From Intestinibacter bartlettii (GTDB lineage Bacteria; Bacillota; Clostridia; Peptostreptococcales; Peptostreptococcaceae): 64,000 nucleotides of DNA. Shown here one piece after another: positions 53,445 to 62,572 of the stretch; position 1 is the stretch's first letter, and every line of letters begins with the position of its first letter. Location: assembly GCF_000154445.1 (NCBI RefSeq), contig NZ_DS499562.1. One strand, 5' to 3'. The notes below the pieces were generated by a model that did not search any database, was not told where the DNA came from, and was given only the letters and a program-made list of their open reading frames with translations. Both the position numbers and the translations under genes were made by a program.

Positions 53445-54878
53445 TTAATTAGCTAATCTATTATATAAAGCTTCTATATTATCGTCTTTTAAGAAGTTTT
53501 TGATTTCGATTATTTCTTTATCATCATATTTATCTTCTGCTCTTTGAGCTAATGATTCATGTGTTACTATTATTTGTGCATCTGCTGGTACATTGTCAAC
53601 GGGTGCTGCTGCTACTTCTATTCCTAAGTTTAAATCTTTTATTCTTGATTTGAATCTTGCTGCCCCCATTGCACTTGATCCCATTCCTGCATCACAAGCA
53701 AATATTATTTTTTTGATATCTGATACTGCTACTTCTTTATCTATTGCTACTGCTACATCGTCTTGTCCAACTTCAACTTTTTGATTTTTCGCTTCAGCTT
53801 TCATATTTTTCATTTGTGCTTGAGCTGCATCTAAATCTTGTTCTTCATCTCTAGCTGCCGCTCTTTTTACAAATACAGATGATACTAAGAATGATACTAC
53901 TGTTGCTACTACTACACCTGCTATCACAGCAAAATATTTACCTTTTGCTGTCATTGCTAATATTGCTATTATACTACCTGGAGATGCTGCTGCAACTAAT
54001 CCAGCTCCTAATACTGAGAATGTTAAAACTCCTGAAGCTCCACCAAGCATTACTGCTAATATTAATGCTGGATTCATTAATATGTATGGGAAGTATATTT
54101 CATGTATACCACCTAAGAAGTGTATTATTACTGCACCTGGTGCAGACTCTTTACTTGAACCTTTTCCGAATATACAATATGCTAATAATACTCCAAGTCC
54201 TGGTCCTGGGTTAGCTTCTAATAAAAACATTATTGAAGATCCCATTTCTTTTGCTTGTTCTATTCCTAAAGGTGATAATATACCGTGGTTTATCGCATTG
54301 TTTAAGAATAATACTTTTGCTGGTTCTATAAATAATGAAGTTAAGAATATTAGATTTCTCTTAACTAAGAATTCAACGCCTGCTTGTAATACTGATGTTA
54401 TTGCTATTACAACTGGTCCTATTGCATAAAACCCTATGATTGCTAATATTAATCCTAATATACCAACTGAGAAGTTATTTACTAACATTTCAAATCCTGA
54501 AGGTATTTTTCCATCAACTAATTCATCGAATTTTTTGATTACCCATCCACCAAGTGGACCCATTATCATACCACCAATTAACATTGTTGTATCTCCTGCA
54601 CCAACTACTATACCTACTGTAGCTATCGCACCGATTACTGAACCTCTATCGCCTGCTATCATTTTACCACCAGTGTAACCTATTAATACTGGTAAAACAT
54701 ATTTTAACATTGGTGTTACCATTTCTGCTAATTGTGCATTTGGCAACCAACCCTTTTCTATGAATAATGCTGTTATGAATCCCCATGCTATAAATGCACC
54801 TATATTTGGCATTACCATACCACTTAGGGCTCTCCCTAATTTCTGTACTTTAGTTTTGATTCCTACTGTTTCACTCAT
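53445..54878 (-). CDS. mtlA: Mannitol PTS enzyme IICB
   Basis: A 477-residue membrane transporter. The IIC domain (about 1-335) has multiple membrane segments and the family's GGIHEIYFPYILMNP active-site loop (GIHE). A charged linker leads to the IIB domain (about 385-477) with phosphocysteine in IIFACDAGMGSSAMGA. The IIA function is supplied by separate MtlF. It imports mannitol as mannitol-1-phosphate. Its own promoter region holds an MtlR-type repeat and a cre-like box. Confidence 0.97.
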   Translation of the reverse strand: MSETVGIKTKVQKLGRALSGMVMPNIGAFIAWGFITALFIEKGWLPNAQLAEMVTPMLKYVLPVLIGYTGGKMIAGDRGSVIGAIATVGIVVGAGDTTMLIGGMIMGPLGGWVIKKFDELVDGKIPSGFEMLVNNFSVGILGLILAIIGFYAIGPVVIAITSVLQAGVEFLVKRNLIFLTSLFIEPAKVLFLNNAINHGILSPLGIEQAKEMGSSIMFLLEANPGPGLGVLLAYCIFGKGSSKESAPGAVIIHFLGGIHEIYFPYILMNPALILAVMLGGASGVLTFSVLGAGLVAAASPGSIIAILAMTAKGKYFAVIAGVVVATVVSFLVSSVFVKRAAARDEEQDLDAAQAQMKNMKAEAKNQKVEVGQDDVAVAIDKEVAVSDIKKIIFACDAGMGSSAMGAARFKSRIKDLNLGIEVAAAPVDNVPADAQIIVTHESLAQRAEDKYDDKEIIEIKNFLKDDNIEALYNRLAN

Positions 54879-55010
54879 TAAAAATTCCCCCTTAAATTTT
54901 ATTTTTCTTTTCTTTAAAAATAGTTCTGTCTTTATATTATTTTGTCATTTATTAGTACTTTTTGATTTAATTTAATATTTTGTGTTTCTTATGATTTAAT
55001 GTTACATTTT

Positions 55011-55025
55011 TTGGAACCGTTTTTC
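55011..55025. promoter_or_regulatory. cre-like catabolite control site upstream of mtlA
   Basis: TTGGAACCGTTTTTC matches the CcpA consensus WTGNAANCGNWNNCW except for the last two positions. Placed between mtlA and its MtlR-type operator. Confidence 0.4.
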
Positions 55026-55045
55026 AATTCTAAGAAGTCTTATTT

Positions 55046-55067
55046 ATGTCGCTCAAAATAGTGACAT
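55046..55067. promoter_or_regulatory. Candidate MtlR operator upstream of mtlA
   Basis: ATGTC-N12-GACAT, with flanks and centre (GTCRCT..A, then TGACATTTT) similar to the repeat before mtlR at 53163-53186. Confidence 0.6.
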
Positions 55068-55166
55068 TTTAGGATTATGAAATTTCATATAAAATGTCAT
55101 AAAGAGGGTTTTGATCTATTTATTTAAAATTACGGACAGATATTTAAATATATGCTTCATAATAAC

Positions 55167-55196
55167 ACAAGAGGCTAACCTTACGGTTAGCCTCTT
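55167..55196. terminator. Hairpin between mtlA and glmS
   Basis: AAGAGGCTAACC / GGTTAGCCTCTT, a perfect 12-bp stem with a four-base loop. Neither side has a strong T-run, so terminator function is uncertain. Confidence 0.45.
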
Positions 55197-55226
55197 CCAA
55201 TGTATTTATAATATTGGGGGAATATT

Positions 55227-55304
55227 ATGAGGAATACATTTATATTATTGTCACTTCAAATATTTATATACATAAAAAATAAAAAAATTTTATTTTTTTT
55301 ATAA
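55227..55304 (+). CDS. Possible 25-residue hydrophobic small protein
   Basis: A short plus-strand frame reading MRNTFILLSL..., hydrophobic with a lysine patch in the middle, of the size and character of membrane-active small peptides. A GGGGG ribosome binding site sits six bases before the ATG and forms the loop of a hairpin whose arms (55199-55215 and 55221-55240) pair over about 16 bases with small bulges, with the ATG in the right arm. In such AT-rich DNA the frame could be chance; the ordered SD-in-loop hairpin is the only support. Confidence 0.25.
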   Translation: MRNTFILLSLQIFIYIKNKKILFFL

Positions 55305-55337
55305 TTTTTTATAAATACAAAACTGTTTTAAATAAAC

Positions 55338-55376
55338 AAGGAGCTATTTGCTTTTATTTAGCAAAATAGCTCCTTT
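55338..55376 (-). terminator. Intrinsic terminator of glmS
   Basis: AAAGGAGCTATTTTGC pairs with GCAAATAGCTCCTT (one bulge), nine-base loop, T-rich tail on the minus strand. Confidence 0.8.
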
Positions 55377-55446
55377 AATATCTTGTATGTGTTGTTTAAT
55401 TATTTATATATCTAATTTTGATATTTATATTCTTTTAATTTTAATA

Positions 55447-57276
55447 TTATTCAACTGTAACTGATTTAGCTAAGTTTCTTGGTTTATCTATATCGCATCC
55501 TCTTTCTTTTGCAACATAGTAAGCTAATAATTGAAGTGGTATTACACTTAATATACCAGCTAATATGTTATCAACTTCTGGAATGTATATAACTGAGTCA
55601 GAAGATTTTTCTACTTCTTTGTTAGTTACTTCAGTTATTGATATAACATTAGCTCCTCTAGCTTTAACTTCTTGCATGTTAGATAACATTTTTTCGAATA
55701 GGCGTTGTTGAGTTGCTAAAACTATTACTGGAACACCTTCTTCTATTAATGCTATAGTACCATGTTTTAATTCACCAGCTGCAAATGCTTCAGCGTGAGT
55801 GTAAGATATTTCTTTTATTTTTAAAGCGCCTTCCATTGCAGTTGAGTAGTCAAGACCTCTACCTAAGTAGAATATGTCGTTTTTGTCTACTAATTGTTTA
55901 GATATTTCTTTTATTTGATCTTCACATTTTAATACTTCTGCAACTTGATCTGGTATTTCTTTTAATTCTGCTATATAGTTCATGTACTCTTCTTTAGTTA
56001 TAGTACCTTTTTTAAGACCAAAGTCTAAAGCTATCATTATGAAAGCTACTATTTGAGTAGTGTAAGCTTTTGTAGAAGCAACTGCTATTTCTGGACCAGC
56101 CCAAGTATATAATGTATAGTCAGATTCTCTAGCTATTGAAGAACCAACAACGTTAGCTATTGATAAAACTGTAGCACCTTTAGCTTTGGCTTCTCTTAAA
56201 ACTGAAAGTGTATCAGCAGTTTCACCTGATTGACTTGCTAATATGACTAAAGTATTTTCATCTACAAAAGGATCACTGTATCTGAATTCTGAAGCTATAT
56301 CAGTTACTACTGGAACTTTTAAGAATCTTTCTACTGCGTGTTTTCCAACAAGTCCTGCATTATAAGCAGTACCACAAGCTACTATATATATTTTGTTTAT
56401 TTTATCTAATTGTTCTTTTGTTATATTTATATCATCTAATTTTATTTCGCCATTTGCATCTAGTCTTCTTTCTAGAGTATTTCTAGTTGCTTCTGGTTGT
56501 TCATATATTTCTTTTATCATGAAATGGTCGTATCCAGCTTTTGATGCTGCTTCAACGTCCCAGTTTATTTCATTTACTTTCTTTTCAACTACTTCTCTAT
56601 TTTCGTTTAATACTTCAACTTTGTCCCCTACTATATGAACATATTCACCATTTTCTAAGTAGTAAACTTTTCTTGTATATTTTAATACTGCAGGTATATC
56701 AGAAGCTATGAAGTTTTCACCTTCACCTAATCCTACTATTAATGGACTGTCTTTTCTTACTGCAACTAATTCTTTATCATTTTCTGTGCATATAACACCT
56801 AATGCATAAGCCCCTCTAAATCTAGCTGTAGCTTTGTAAACTGCATCTAAAAGATCTCCATTATAGTATTTGCTTATCATATGAGCTGCTACTTCTGTAT
56901 CAGTTTGAGATATAAATTCATATCCTTCTGCTTGTAATTCTTCTCTTAATTCTAGGTAGTTTTCTATTATACCATTGTGAACTACTGCTATTGTTTTTTC
57001 TTTGTTAAAGTGAGGATGTGAGTTTACATCTGATGGTACTCCATGAGTTGCCCATCTTGTATGACCTATTCCTAAATGCCCTTGTATTGGATTTTTTTCT
57101 AAATCTTCAGCAAGTATTGCTAATCTACCTTGGTATTTTCTTATTTCTAATTCATCTTTACCATTGTTTACTGCTACACCTGCAGAGTCATATCCTCTGT
57201 ATTCTAATTTTGAAAGCCCATCAACTAATACGTCTGTCGCTTGTCTGTTACCTAAGTATCCTACTATTCCACACAT
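55447..57276 (-). CDS. glmS: Glutamine-fructose-6-phosphate aminotransferase
   Basis: A 609-residue GlmS making glucosamine-6-phosphate from fructose-6-phosphate and glutamine. The N-terminal glutaminase begins MCGIVGYLG with catalytic Cys2; two SIS domains follow (SQSGETADTLSVLREAK near 345 and ALKIKEISYTHAEAFAAGELKHG). The C-terminal KSVTVE is the family end. The glmS ribozyme upstream provides feedback control by glucosamine-6-phosphate. Confidence 0.99.
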   Translation of the reverse strand: MCGIVGYLGNRQATDVLVDGLSKLEYRGYDSAGVAVNNGKDELEIRKYQGRLAILAEDLEKNPIQGHLGIGHTRWATHGVPSDVNSHPHFNKEKTIAVVHNGIIENYLELREELQAEGYEFISQTDTEVAAHMISKYYNGDLLDAVYKATARFRGAYALGVICTENDKELVAVRKDSPLIVGLGEGENFIASDIPAVLKYTRKVYYLENGEYVHIVGDKVEVLNENREVVEKKVNEINWDVEAASKAGYDHFMIKEIYEQPEATRNTLERRLDANGEIKLDDINITKEQLDKINKIYIVACGTAYNAGLVGKHAVERFLKVPVVTDIASEFRYSDPFVDENTLVILASQSGETADTLSVLREAKAKGATVLSIANVVGSSIARESDYTLYTWAGPEIAVASTKAYTTQIVAFIMIALDFGLKKGTITKEEYMNYIAELKEIPDQVAEVLKCEDQIKEISKQLVDKNDIFYLGRGLDYSTAMEGALKIKEISYTHAEAFAAGELKHGTIALIEEGVPVIVLATQQRLFEKMLSNMQEVKARGANVISITEVTNKEVEKSSDSVIYIPEVDNILAGILSVIPLQLLAYYVAKERGCDIDKPRNLAKSVTVE

Positions 57277-57314
57277 AATTTGTGTCCTCCTAAAAAATAT
57301 TATTTATATATTTT

Positions 57315-57470
57315 TAAGATTTCGGGTCAATCCACATGGGTTTCTTTTTGTGTAGTGAAATTGCTTTCACCCTTTGTAGAAATCCTTCGATGGTGGCACA
57401 CCGCAGAGCATCCGCCGATATTTCGATTAACTCTGACCTCGTCAACTTAAAAAATTAAGTTCTGGCGCTT
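57315..57470 (-). ncRNA. glmS ribozyme-riboswitch
   Basis: On the minus strand the ribozyme begins at the AGCGCCAGAACT block; self-cleavage is expected just before the G at 57468. The core GACGAGGTCAGAGTTAATCG, GGCGGATGCTCTGCGG and GTGCCACC..CGAAGG is intact, as is the 3' pseudoknotted arm ending near 57315. Glucosamine-6-phosphate triggers cleavage and decay of the glmS mRNA. Confidence 0.96.
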
Positions 57471-57615
57471 TATAAACACTAGTTTTATTCTAGTATTTAC
57501 AATTAACTTAAGATATATTCCTATGCTGTCATTAACACAATATTTGAAATTGTATATTTCATGTGACTTTAGACTACATATCAATGTTTATATTCAGTTT
57601 TAATCTTACTTAATG

Positions 57616-57648
57616 GGTATAAAACCACGTGAAACGCAGTTTTATACC
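57616..57648. terminator. Weak hairpin after glmM
   Basis: GGTATAAAAC / GTTTTATACC, a perfect 10-bp stem 31 bases past the glmM stop. It lacks a T-run on the minus strand, so it may be a processing or weak termination site. Confidence 0.4.
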
Positions 57649-57678
57649 TCTTATTTACTTTTAATTAAACATACTCTC

Positions 57679-59025
57679 TTAAGCTAATTTCTCTTTTATA
57701 AGATCTGCTAAACCTTGTGCTAGCTCTCTTATTTGACCTTCATCTTTACCCTCTAACATAACTCTAACTAATGGTTGTGTTCCAGATGGTCTTATTAAAA
57801 CTCTACCTGTTCCATTCATCAGTTTTTCTAATCTTTCTATTTCAGCTCTTATTTCATCATTCTCCATAAATTTATTTTTAACTTCATTTCTAACTTCAAC
57901 ATTTATTAAAACTTGTGGGTATGTTGTCATTAAAGCTGATTGTTCTGATAAAGTTTTACCTTCTTCTTTTACTATTTTAGAAACGATTAATGAACTTAAA
58001 GTTCCATCTCCAGTAGTATTATAATCTAGGAAAATCATATGTCCTGATTGTTCTCCACCTAAATTATGACCACTTTTTTTCATTTCTTCTATAACATATC
58101 TATCACCAACATCTGTTATTGCTAAATCTATTCCATATTCTTTAGCTGCTGCGTGAAGACCTATATTACTCATTGTAGTTACAACTAATGTATCATTAGC
58201 TAATTTATTTTGTTTTTTAAGATATACAGCACCTAATATCATTATATGGTCGCCGTCTACCTCGTGACCCTTTTCGTCAACTGCGATTAATCTATCAGCA
58301 TCACCATCATATGCAAGACCTAAATCTGCTTTATGTTCTATAACAGCTTTTTTAAGTCCTTCTGGATGTGTAGAGCCACATTCATGGTTAATATTTTCAC
58401 CATTAGGAGTAATGTTCATTGCTATTACTTCTGCACCTAATTCTTTGAAAACCATTGGTGCAACTTTATAAGCTGCTCCGTTTGCACAGTCTAAAACTAC
58501 TTTTAGTCCTGTTAAATCAGTGTTTACAATAGATTTTAAATAATCTACATAGTCTTGAGTTGCTGTATGTTTGTGTATTTTTATACCAACCTCATTACCT
58601 ATAGGATTATAATCTATTTTTTCTATATTATCAATATATTCTTCTATTTTTAATTCTATTTGGTCATCTAATTTAAAACCATCTTTATTGAAGAATTTTA
58701 TACCATTGTCTTCCATTGGGTTGTGTGATGCAGATATTACAACTCCACATTCAGCACCGTATTTTCTAGTTAAGTATGCAACCCCTGGTGTAGGTATAAC
58801 ACCAACAGTTATTACATCGCAACCAACAGACATTAATCCAGCGATTAATGCTGCTTCTAGCATATCTCCTGATTGTCTTGTATCTCTACCAACTACTACC
58901 TTTACTTTATATTCGTTATTAGCAAGAACATATCCTCCTGCTCTTCCTAATTTGTATGCTAAGTCGCAAGTAAGCTCTTTGTTAGCAACTCCTCTTACGC
59001 CATCAGTTCCAAAATACTTTCTCAT
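57679..59025 (-). CDS. glmM: Phosphoglucosamine mutase
   Basis: A 448-residue GlmM converting glucosamine-6-phosphate to glucosamine-1-phosphate for UDP-GlcNAc. The phosphoserine is S100 in VISASHNPMEDNG; the metal loop is DGDADRLIAVDE and the C-terminal phosphate site RPSGTQPLVRV. It lies between cdaR and glmS, the conserved cdaA-cdaR-glmM-glmS order; GlmM is known to bind and inhibit CdaA. A terminator after cdaR suggests its own promoter. Confidence 0.98.
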   Translation of the reverse strand: MRKYFGTDGVRGVANKELTCDLAYKLGRAGGYVLANNEYKVKVVVGRDTRQSGDMLEAALIAGLMSVGCDVITVGVIPTPGVAYLTRKYGAECGVVISASHNPMEDNGIKFFNKDGFKLDDQIELKIEEYIDNIEKIDYNPIGNEVGIKIHKHTATQDYVDYLKSIVNTDLTGLKVVLDCANGAAYKVAPMVFKELGAEVIAMNITPNGENINHECGSTHPEGLKKAVIEHKADLGLAYDGDADRLIAVDEKGHEVDGDHIMILGAVYLKKQNKLANDTLVVTTMSNIGLHAAAKEYGIDLAITDVGDRYVIEEMKKSGHNLGGEQSGHMIFLDYNTTGDGTLSSLIVSKIVKEEGKTLSEQSALMTTYPQVLINVEVRNEVKNKFMENDEIRAEIERLEKLMNGTGRVLIRPSGTQPLVRVMLEGKDEGQIRELAQGLADLIKEKLA

Positions 59026-59352
59026 AAAAAGTCTCCTTCCAAAAATGAAAACCTTAATAATTATTATATCAGTAAAGAGCCAAAAACTTTCTTACAATTT
59101 TTTAACATTTATTTACATTTAATAATTATTATCTATATATTATTTATCTTAATTTCTAGTTTTTTATTATTCTAAAATAATCAATTTTTTATTCTAATTT
59201 CTATTCTAAAAATTGTCATAAAATCATTTTAATACTTATAAACCAAAAAGACAATAGATAAATTATCTATTGTCTTTTATTTGTTACTTTTTATACTTTT
59301 TACCACTTTAAATTCAGTAAAATCATACTATTGATGATATTTTGACCTCAAT
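59026..59352. other. Gap between cdaR and glmM
   Basis: AT-rich with no gene. It contains the cdaR terminator (59244-59280) and presumably the glmM promoter, which I could not identify clearly. Confidence 0.6.
59244..59280 (-). terminator. Intrinsic terminator of cdaA-cdaR
   Basis: AAAAGACAATAGATAA with its complement, three-base loop and T-run on the minus strand. Confidence 0.9.
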
Positions 59353-60537
59353 TTATTTAGCAGTAATATAACTTGGTTCAATTGTTATACTTTTTACATT
59401 TATATCATTATGAGTAATTGCATATCTTGTCCCCGAAACAATACCTTCTGATAAATCTAAGTATAGTTTTAAATCATTTTTAGATATCCTATCAGAATCA
59501 TTATCATACTGTATTTTAACAATTATATCATCTGGTATTTCAAAATCATTTATTGAGACATCTTCTTCATTATTCAATAAACTTATATCATCCCCTGAGT
59601 ATACAAATGTACTATTTTTTGTTTTATTTTTATTTATTAATTTTATAGTAACACTATCTTTATCAGCATTAATTCCATCCGGAATATCTAGATCAACAAT
59701 CTTGTTATTTGTTCCAAGTTCATCAACATTTATTATCTTCGTATTTATAGAGTCAATATTGTTAATTACATCACTTTTCCCCTTTATATTTATTTCACTT
59801 GGAATTATTGTAAAGTCTTGATCTTGCACTAAATTAGATTCATTGCTACTAAATATAGGATTAATTTTTACCTGTTTTTGTTGAAAATATGATACTTTTG
59901 CTGTTACTTTATTGAATTCTAAAGTTACATGATCTACTTCATTCATTTCTGAATCTAATGCTTTTAATTCTAGTTCTGTCGATTTTGTATCAACAGATTC
60001 TTTATTAGCATCAAAAGTTGCTTGCACATATTTAACTGAATCTACACTACTTCTTGGTCCTGAAACTACTACCTTAGTCTTATCTAAATCCACTTTATCA
60101 ACATTATCTTTATATACCCCTGTAATATTGACAGTTATATTTTTTTCTTCTTCTATGCTTTTTTCTAAATTTATAACAATAGTATCCGACTTAAATTCTG
60201 TCGTAACTTTATCATTTACACTTGCCCTTAAATAAAGTTGATTTTGACCTTCTATAGGATTACTAACTGTACCATAAACATCTATATTATTAGCTGATAT
60301 CTTTTGTAAATCTGATAATTTTCCCTTAATATACACTGATGTAACTAAATTATCATCAGGGTCAACAACCAACCCTAGATCCTTAATTTCATTAAGATTT
60401 GTAATTGTAATAGGTATATTTTCATACAACTTTGTATCTTCGGGGTCTACAACAGCCATAACATACATCCAAAGAACTATAGCACTCAATAAAGATATTA
60501 TCTTTATCTTAGTATTTTTGTGTAATCTTTCTATCAT
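59353..60537 (-). CDS. cdaR: CdaR, YbbR-domain regulator of c-di-AMP synthesis
   Basis: A 394-residue protein with one N-terminal membrane helix (about 11-30) and an extracytoplasmic part of four YbbR-like repeats (roughly 45-125, 135-215, 225-300, 315-394). YbbR proteins bind and modulate the CdaA cyclase at the membrane. Its ATG overlaps the cdaA stop by four bases (ATGA). Confidence 0.94.
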   Translation of the reverse strand: MIERLHKNTKIKIISLLSAIVLWMYVMAVVDPEDTKLYENIPITITNLNEIKDLGLVVDPDDNLVTSVYIKGKLSDLQKISANNIDVYGTVSNPIEGQNQLYLRASVNDKVTTEFKSDTIVINLEKSIEEEKNITVNITGVYKDNVDKVDLDKTKVVVSGPRSSVDSVKYVQATFDANKESVDTKSTELELKALDSEMNEVDHVTLEFNKVTAKVSYFQQKQVKINPIFSSNESNLVQDQDFTIIPSEINIKGKSDVINNIDSINTKIINVDELGTNNKIVDLDIPDGINADKDSVTIKLINKNKTKNSTFVYSGDDISLLNNEEDVSINDFEIPDDIIVKIQYDNDSDRISKNDLKLYLDLSEGIVSGTRYAITHNDINVKSITIEPSYITAK

Positions 60538-61375
60538 TTGAATATCCCACCTTTAAATAAAGTTTTCTCAGTTGCACTCTTTCTTAAATTATTTTTAAGG
60601 ATATTGGCCATTCTTTCCTTAGCAATATTTCTATATAATTTTCCAGACTTCGCAATTGAAACTTCCCCTGTCTCTTCAGAAACAATTAATGTTAAACAAT
60701 CAGAAACTTCACTTATTCCAACACCTGCTCTATGTCTTGTCCCTAAATCTTTAGTCAAATCTTTGCTCTGACTTAGAGGAAGAAAACATGCTGCTGCTTT
60801 TATTTTAAAATTTCTAATAACAACAGCCCCATCATGTAGCGGTGTATTTGGTATAAATATGTTTATAAGTAACTGTCTTGTAACATCACCATCAATAGTT
60901 GTACCAGTATTGATTATATCAGATATTTTAGTCTCCCTTTCCATTACTATAAGGGCCCCTATCTTTTGTCTTGAAAGAGAATATAATGTTTCAACTATTT
61001 CTTCTATCATTTTATTAAGTTCTATATCGTCTTCCTTTTTACTTCCTTTTTCAAATACTTTAAAATTCGTTCTACCTATGTACTCAAAACCAGCTCTCAA
61101 CTCTGGTTGGAATATAATACAGACAGCTATAACTCCTACCTCTATAGCATTTACTAAAATCCAATAAAGAGTATGTAATTTAAATAAATCACTTATCTGT
61201 GTAGCTAATAATAATATTACAATACCTTTAAAAACCTGCTCTGCCCTAGTATCTTTTATAAACATAAATATTTTATAAAAAATGTACGCAACTATCGTTA
61301 TATCAACTACATCGTATATACTCATTCTCAATATTATACTAATAAAACCATTAAAAAATTATTTAAATCGGACAT
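60534..61375 (-). CDS. cdaA: Diadenylate cyclase CdaA, frameshifted near the start
   Basis: CdaA makes c-di-AMP from two ATP. Membrane helices occupy the first 90 residues (YDVVDITIVAYIFYKIFMFI...); the DAC domain carries the catalytic LHDGAVVI and GTRHRAGVG. The well-placed ATG at 61375 (AGGAGG ten bases ahead) reads 13 codons and stops. The rest is in a frame starting only with a weak TTG or ATG (61331, 61325). Adding one T to the minus-strand T6 run (61358-61353) joins them as MSDLNNFFNGFISIILRMSIYDVVD, a normal N-terminus, for 280 residues. One base was lost in sequence or genome. Confidence 0.92.
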
Positions 61376-61614
61376 TATATCATCCTCCTATTTAATTAGT
61401 TTACATATATATTAACCTTTTATTTATATCTTAAAATATATCTTTTTATTTATATTTTTCGTGTATTTTAAATATATTATTTCTTTAAAAACTATAATTA
61501 TTACTATATTTCATATACTTATAACAATCTACTTGTATTATACTATAATAATCTAACTATGTACAAACTATACACTATTTTGTAATGAAATCTTCACATT
61601 AAATATTTTTAAAT
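61376..61614. other. AT-rich gap between cdaA and the tRNA cluster
   Basis: No gene or clear element seen apart from the cdaA ribosome binding site at the left end; it should contain the cdaA promoter. Confidence 0.5.
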
Positions 61615-61646
61615 AAAAAAAAAGTTTCACTAATGTGAAACTTTTG
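61615..61646 (-). terminator. Terminator of the rRNA-tRNA operon
   Basis: AAAGTTTCAC / GTGAAACTTT stem, four-base loop and nine T on the minus strand, immediately after the last tRNA. Confidence 0.92.
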
Positions 61647-61648
61647 AT

Positions 61649-61725
<77 letters not shown>

Positions 61726-61734
61726 ACATATATA

Positions 61735-61809
61735 TGGAGCGGGAAACGAGATTCGAACTCGCGACTTCAACCTTGGCAAGGTTGCGCTCTACCGCTGAAC
61801 TATTCCCGC
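61735..61809 (-). tRNA. tRNA-Gly(GCC)
   Basis: Acceptor GCGGGAA/TTCCCGC, anticodon loop TTGCCAA, T-loop GTTCGAATC, encoded CCA. Confidence 0.96.
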
Positions 61810-61816
61810 ATATTTT

Positions 61817-61893
61817 TGGCGACCTGGAAGGGACTCGAACCCTCGACCTCCAGCGTGACAGGCTGGCATTCTAACCAGCTGAACTACCAGGCC
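61817..61893 (-). tRNA. tRNA-Asp(GTC)
   Basis: Acceptor GGCCTGG/CCAGGTC, anticodon loop CTGTCAC, T-loop GTTCGAGTC, discriminator G, encoded CCA. Confidence 0.96.
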
Positions 61894-61903
61894 GCATAAA
61901 AAA

Positions 61904-61979
61904 TGGTGGGACCAACAGGGCTCGAACCTGTGACCCCCTGCTTGTAAGGCAGGTGCTCTCCCAGCTGAGCTATGGTCCC
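61904..61979 (-). tRNA. tRNA-Val(TAC)
   Basis: Acceptor GGGACCA/TGGTCCC, anticodon loop CTTACAA, T-loop GTTCGAGCC, encoded CCA. Confidence 0.96.
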
Positions 61980-61983
61980 ATAT

Positions 61984-62058
61984 TGGTGACTCATAGGGGA
62001 ATCGAACCCCTGTTACCGCCGTGAAAGGGCGGTGTCTTGACCGCTTGACCAATGAGCC
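61984..62058 (-). tRNA. tRNA-Glu(TTC)
   Basis: Acceptor GGCTCAT/ATGAGTC, anticodon loop CTTTCAC, T-loop GTTCGATTC, encoded CCA. Confidence 0.96.
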
Positions 62059-62074
62059 ACGATATTAAATTTAC

Positions 62075-62150
62075 TGGTTGCGGAGGAAGGACTTGAACCT
62101 CCGACCTTCGGGTTATGAGCCCGACGAGCTGCCAACTGCTCCACTCCGCG
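62075..62150 (-). tRNA. Initiator tRNA-fMet(CAT)
   Basis: CAT anticodon with three G-C pairs closing the anticodon stem (GGG/CCC) and an unpaired C1-A72 at the acceptor end, the two hallmarks of initiator tRNA. Encoded CCA. Confidence 0.95.
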
Positions 62151-62160
62151 ATGTTAAATA

Positions 62161-62250
62161 TGGTGCCGAAGACCGGAATCGAACCGGTACGGGAGTATAA
62201 GTCCCGCAGGATTTTAAGTCCTGTGCGTCTGCCAGTTCCGCCACTTCGGC
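62161..62250 (-). tRNA. tRNA-Leu(TAA)
   Basis: 90 nt with a long variable arm (class II), acceptor GCCGAAG/CTTCGGC, anticodon loop CTTAAAA, encoded CCA. Confidence 0.96.
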
Positions 62251-62255
62251 AACTT

Positions 62256-62330
<75 letters not shown>

Positions 62331-62336
62331 ATATTA

Positions 62337-62452
<116 letters not shown>

Positions 62453-62572
62453 TATTTTTATACAAGCACTATTTTAACATTTTTTATCTAGTTTGTCAAT
62501 AAATATTAAACAAGATTTTAAATTTTAATTTAATACTTTCAAAACTGAAAACATTTAATGAATGATATTCAT

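Noticed and set aside
55167..55240. Paired hairpins as the end of an insertion sequence
   Set aside because: No transposase, target-site duplication or matching second end was seen nearby.
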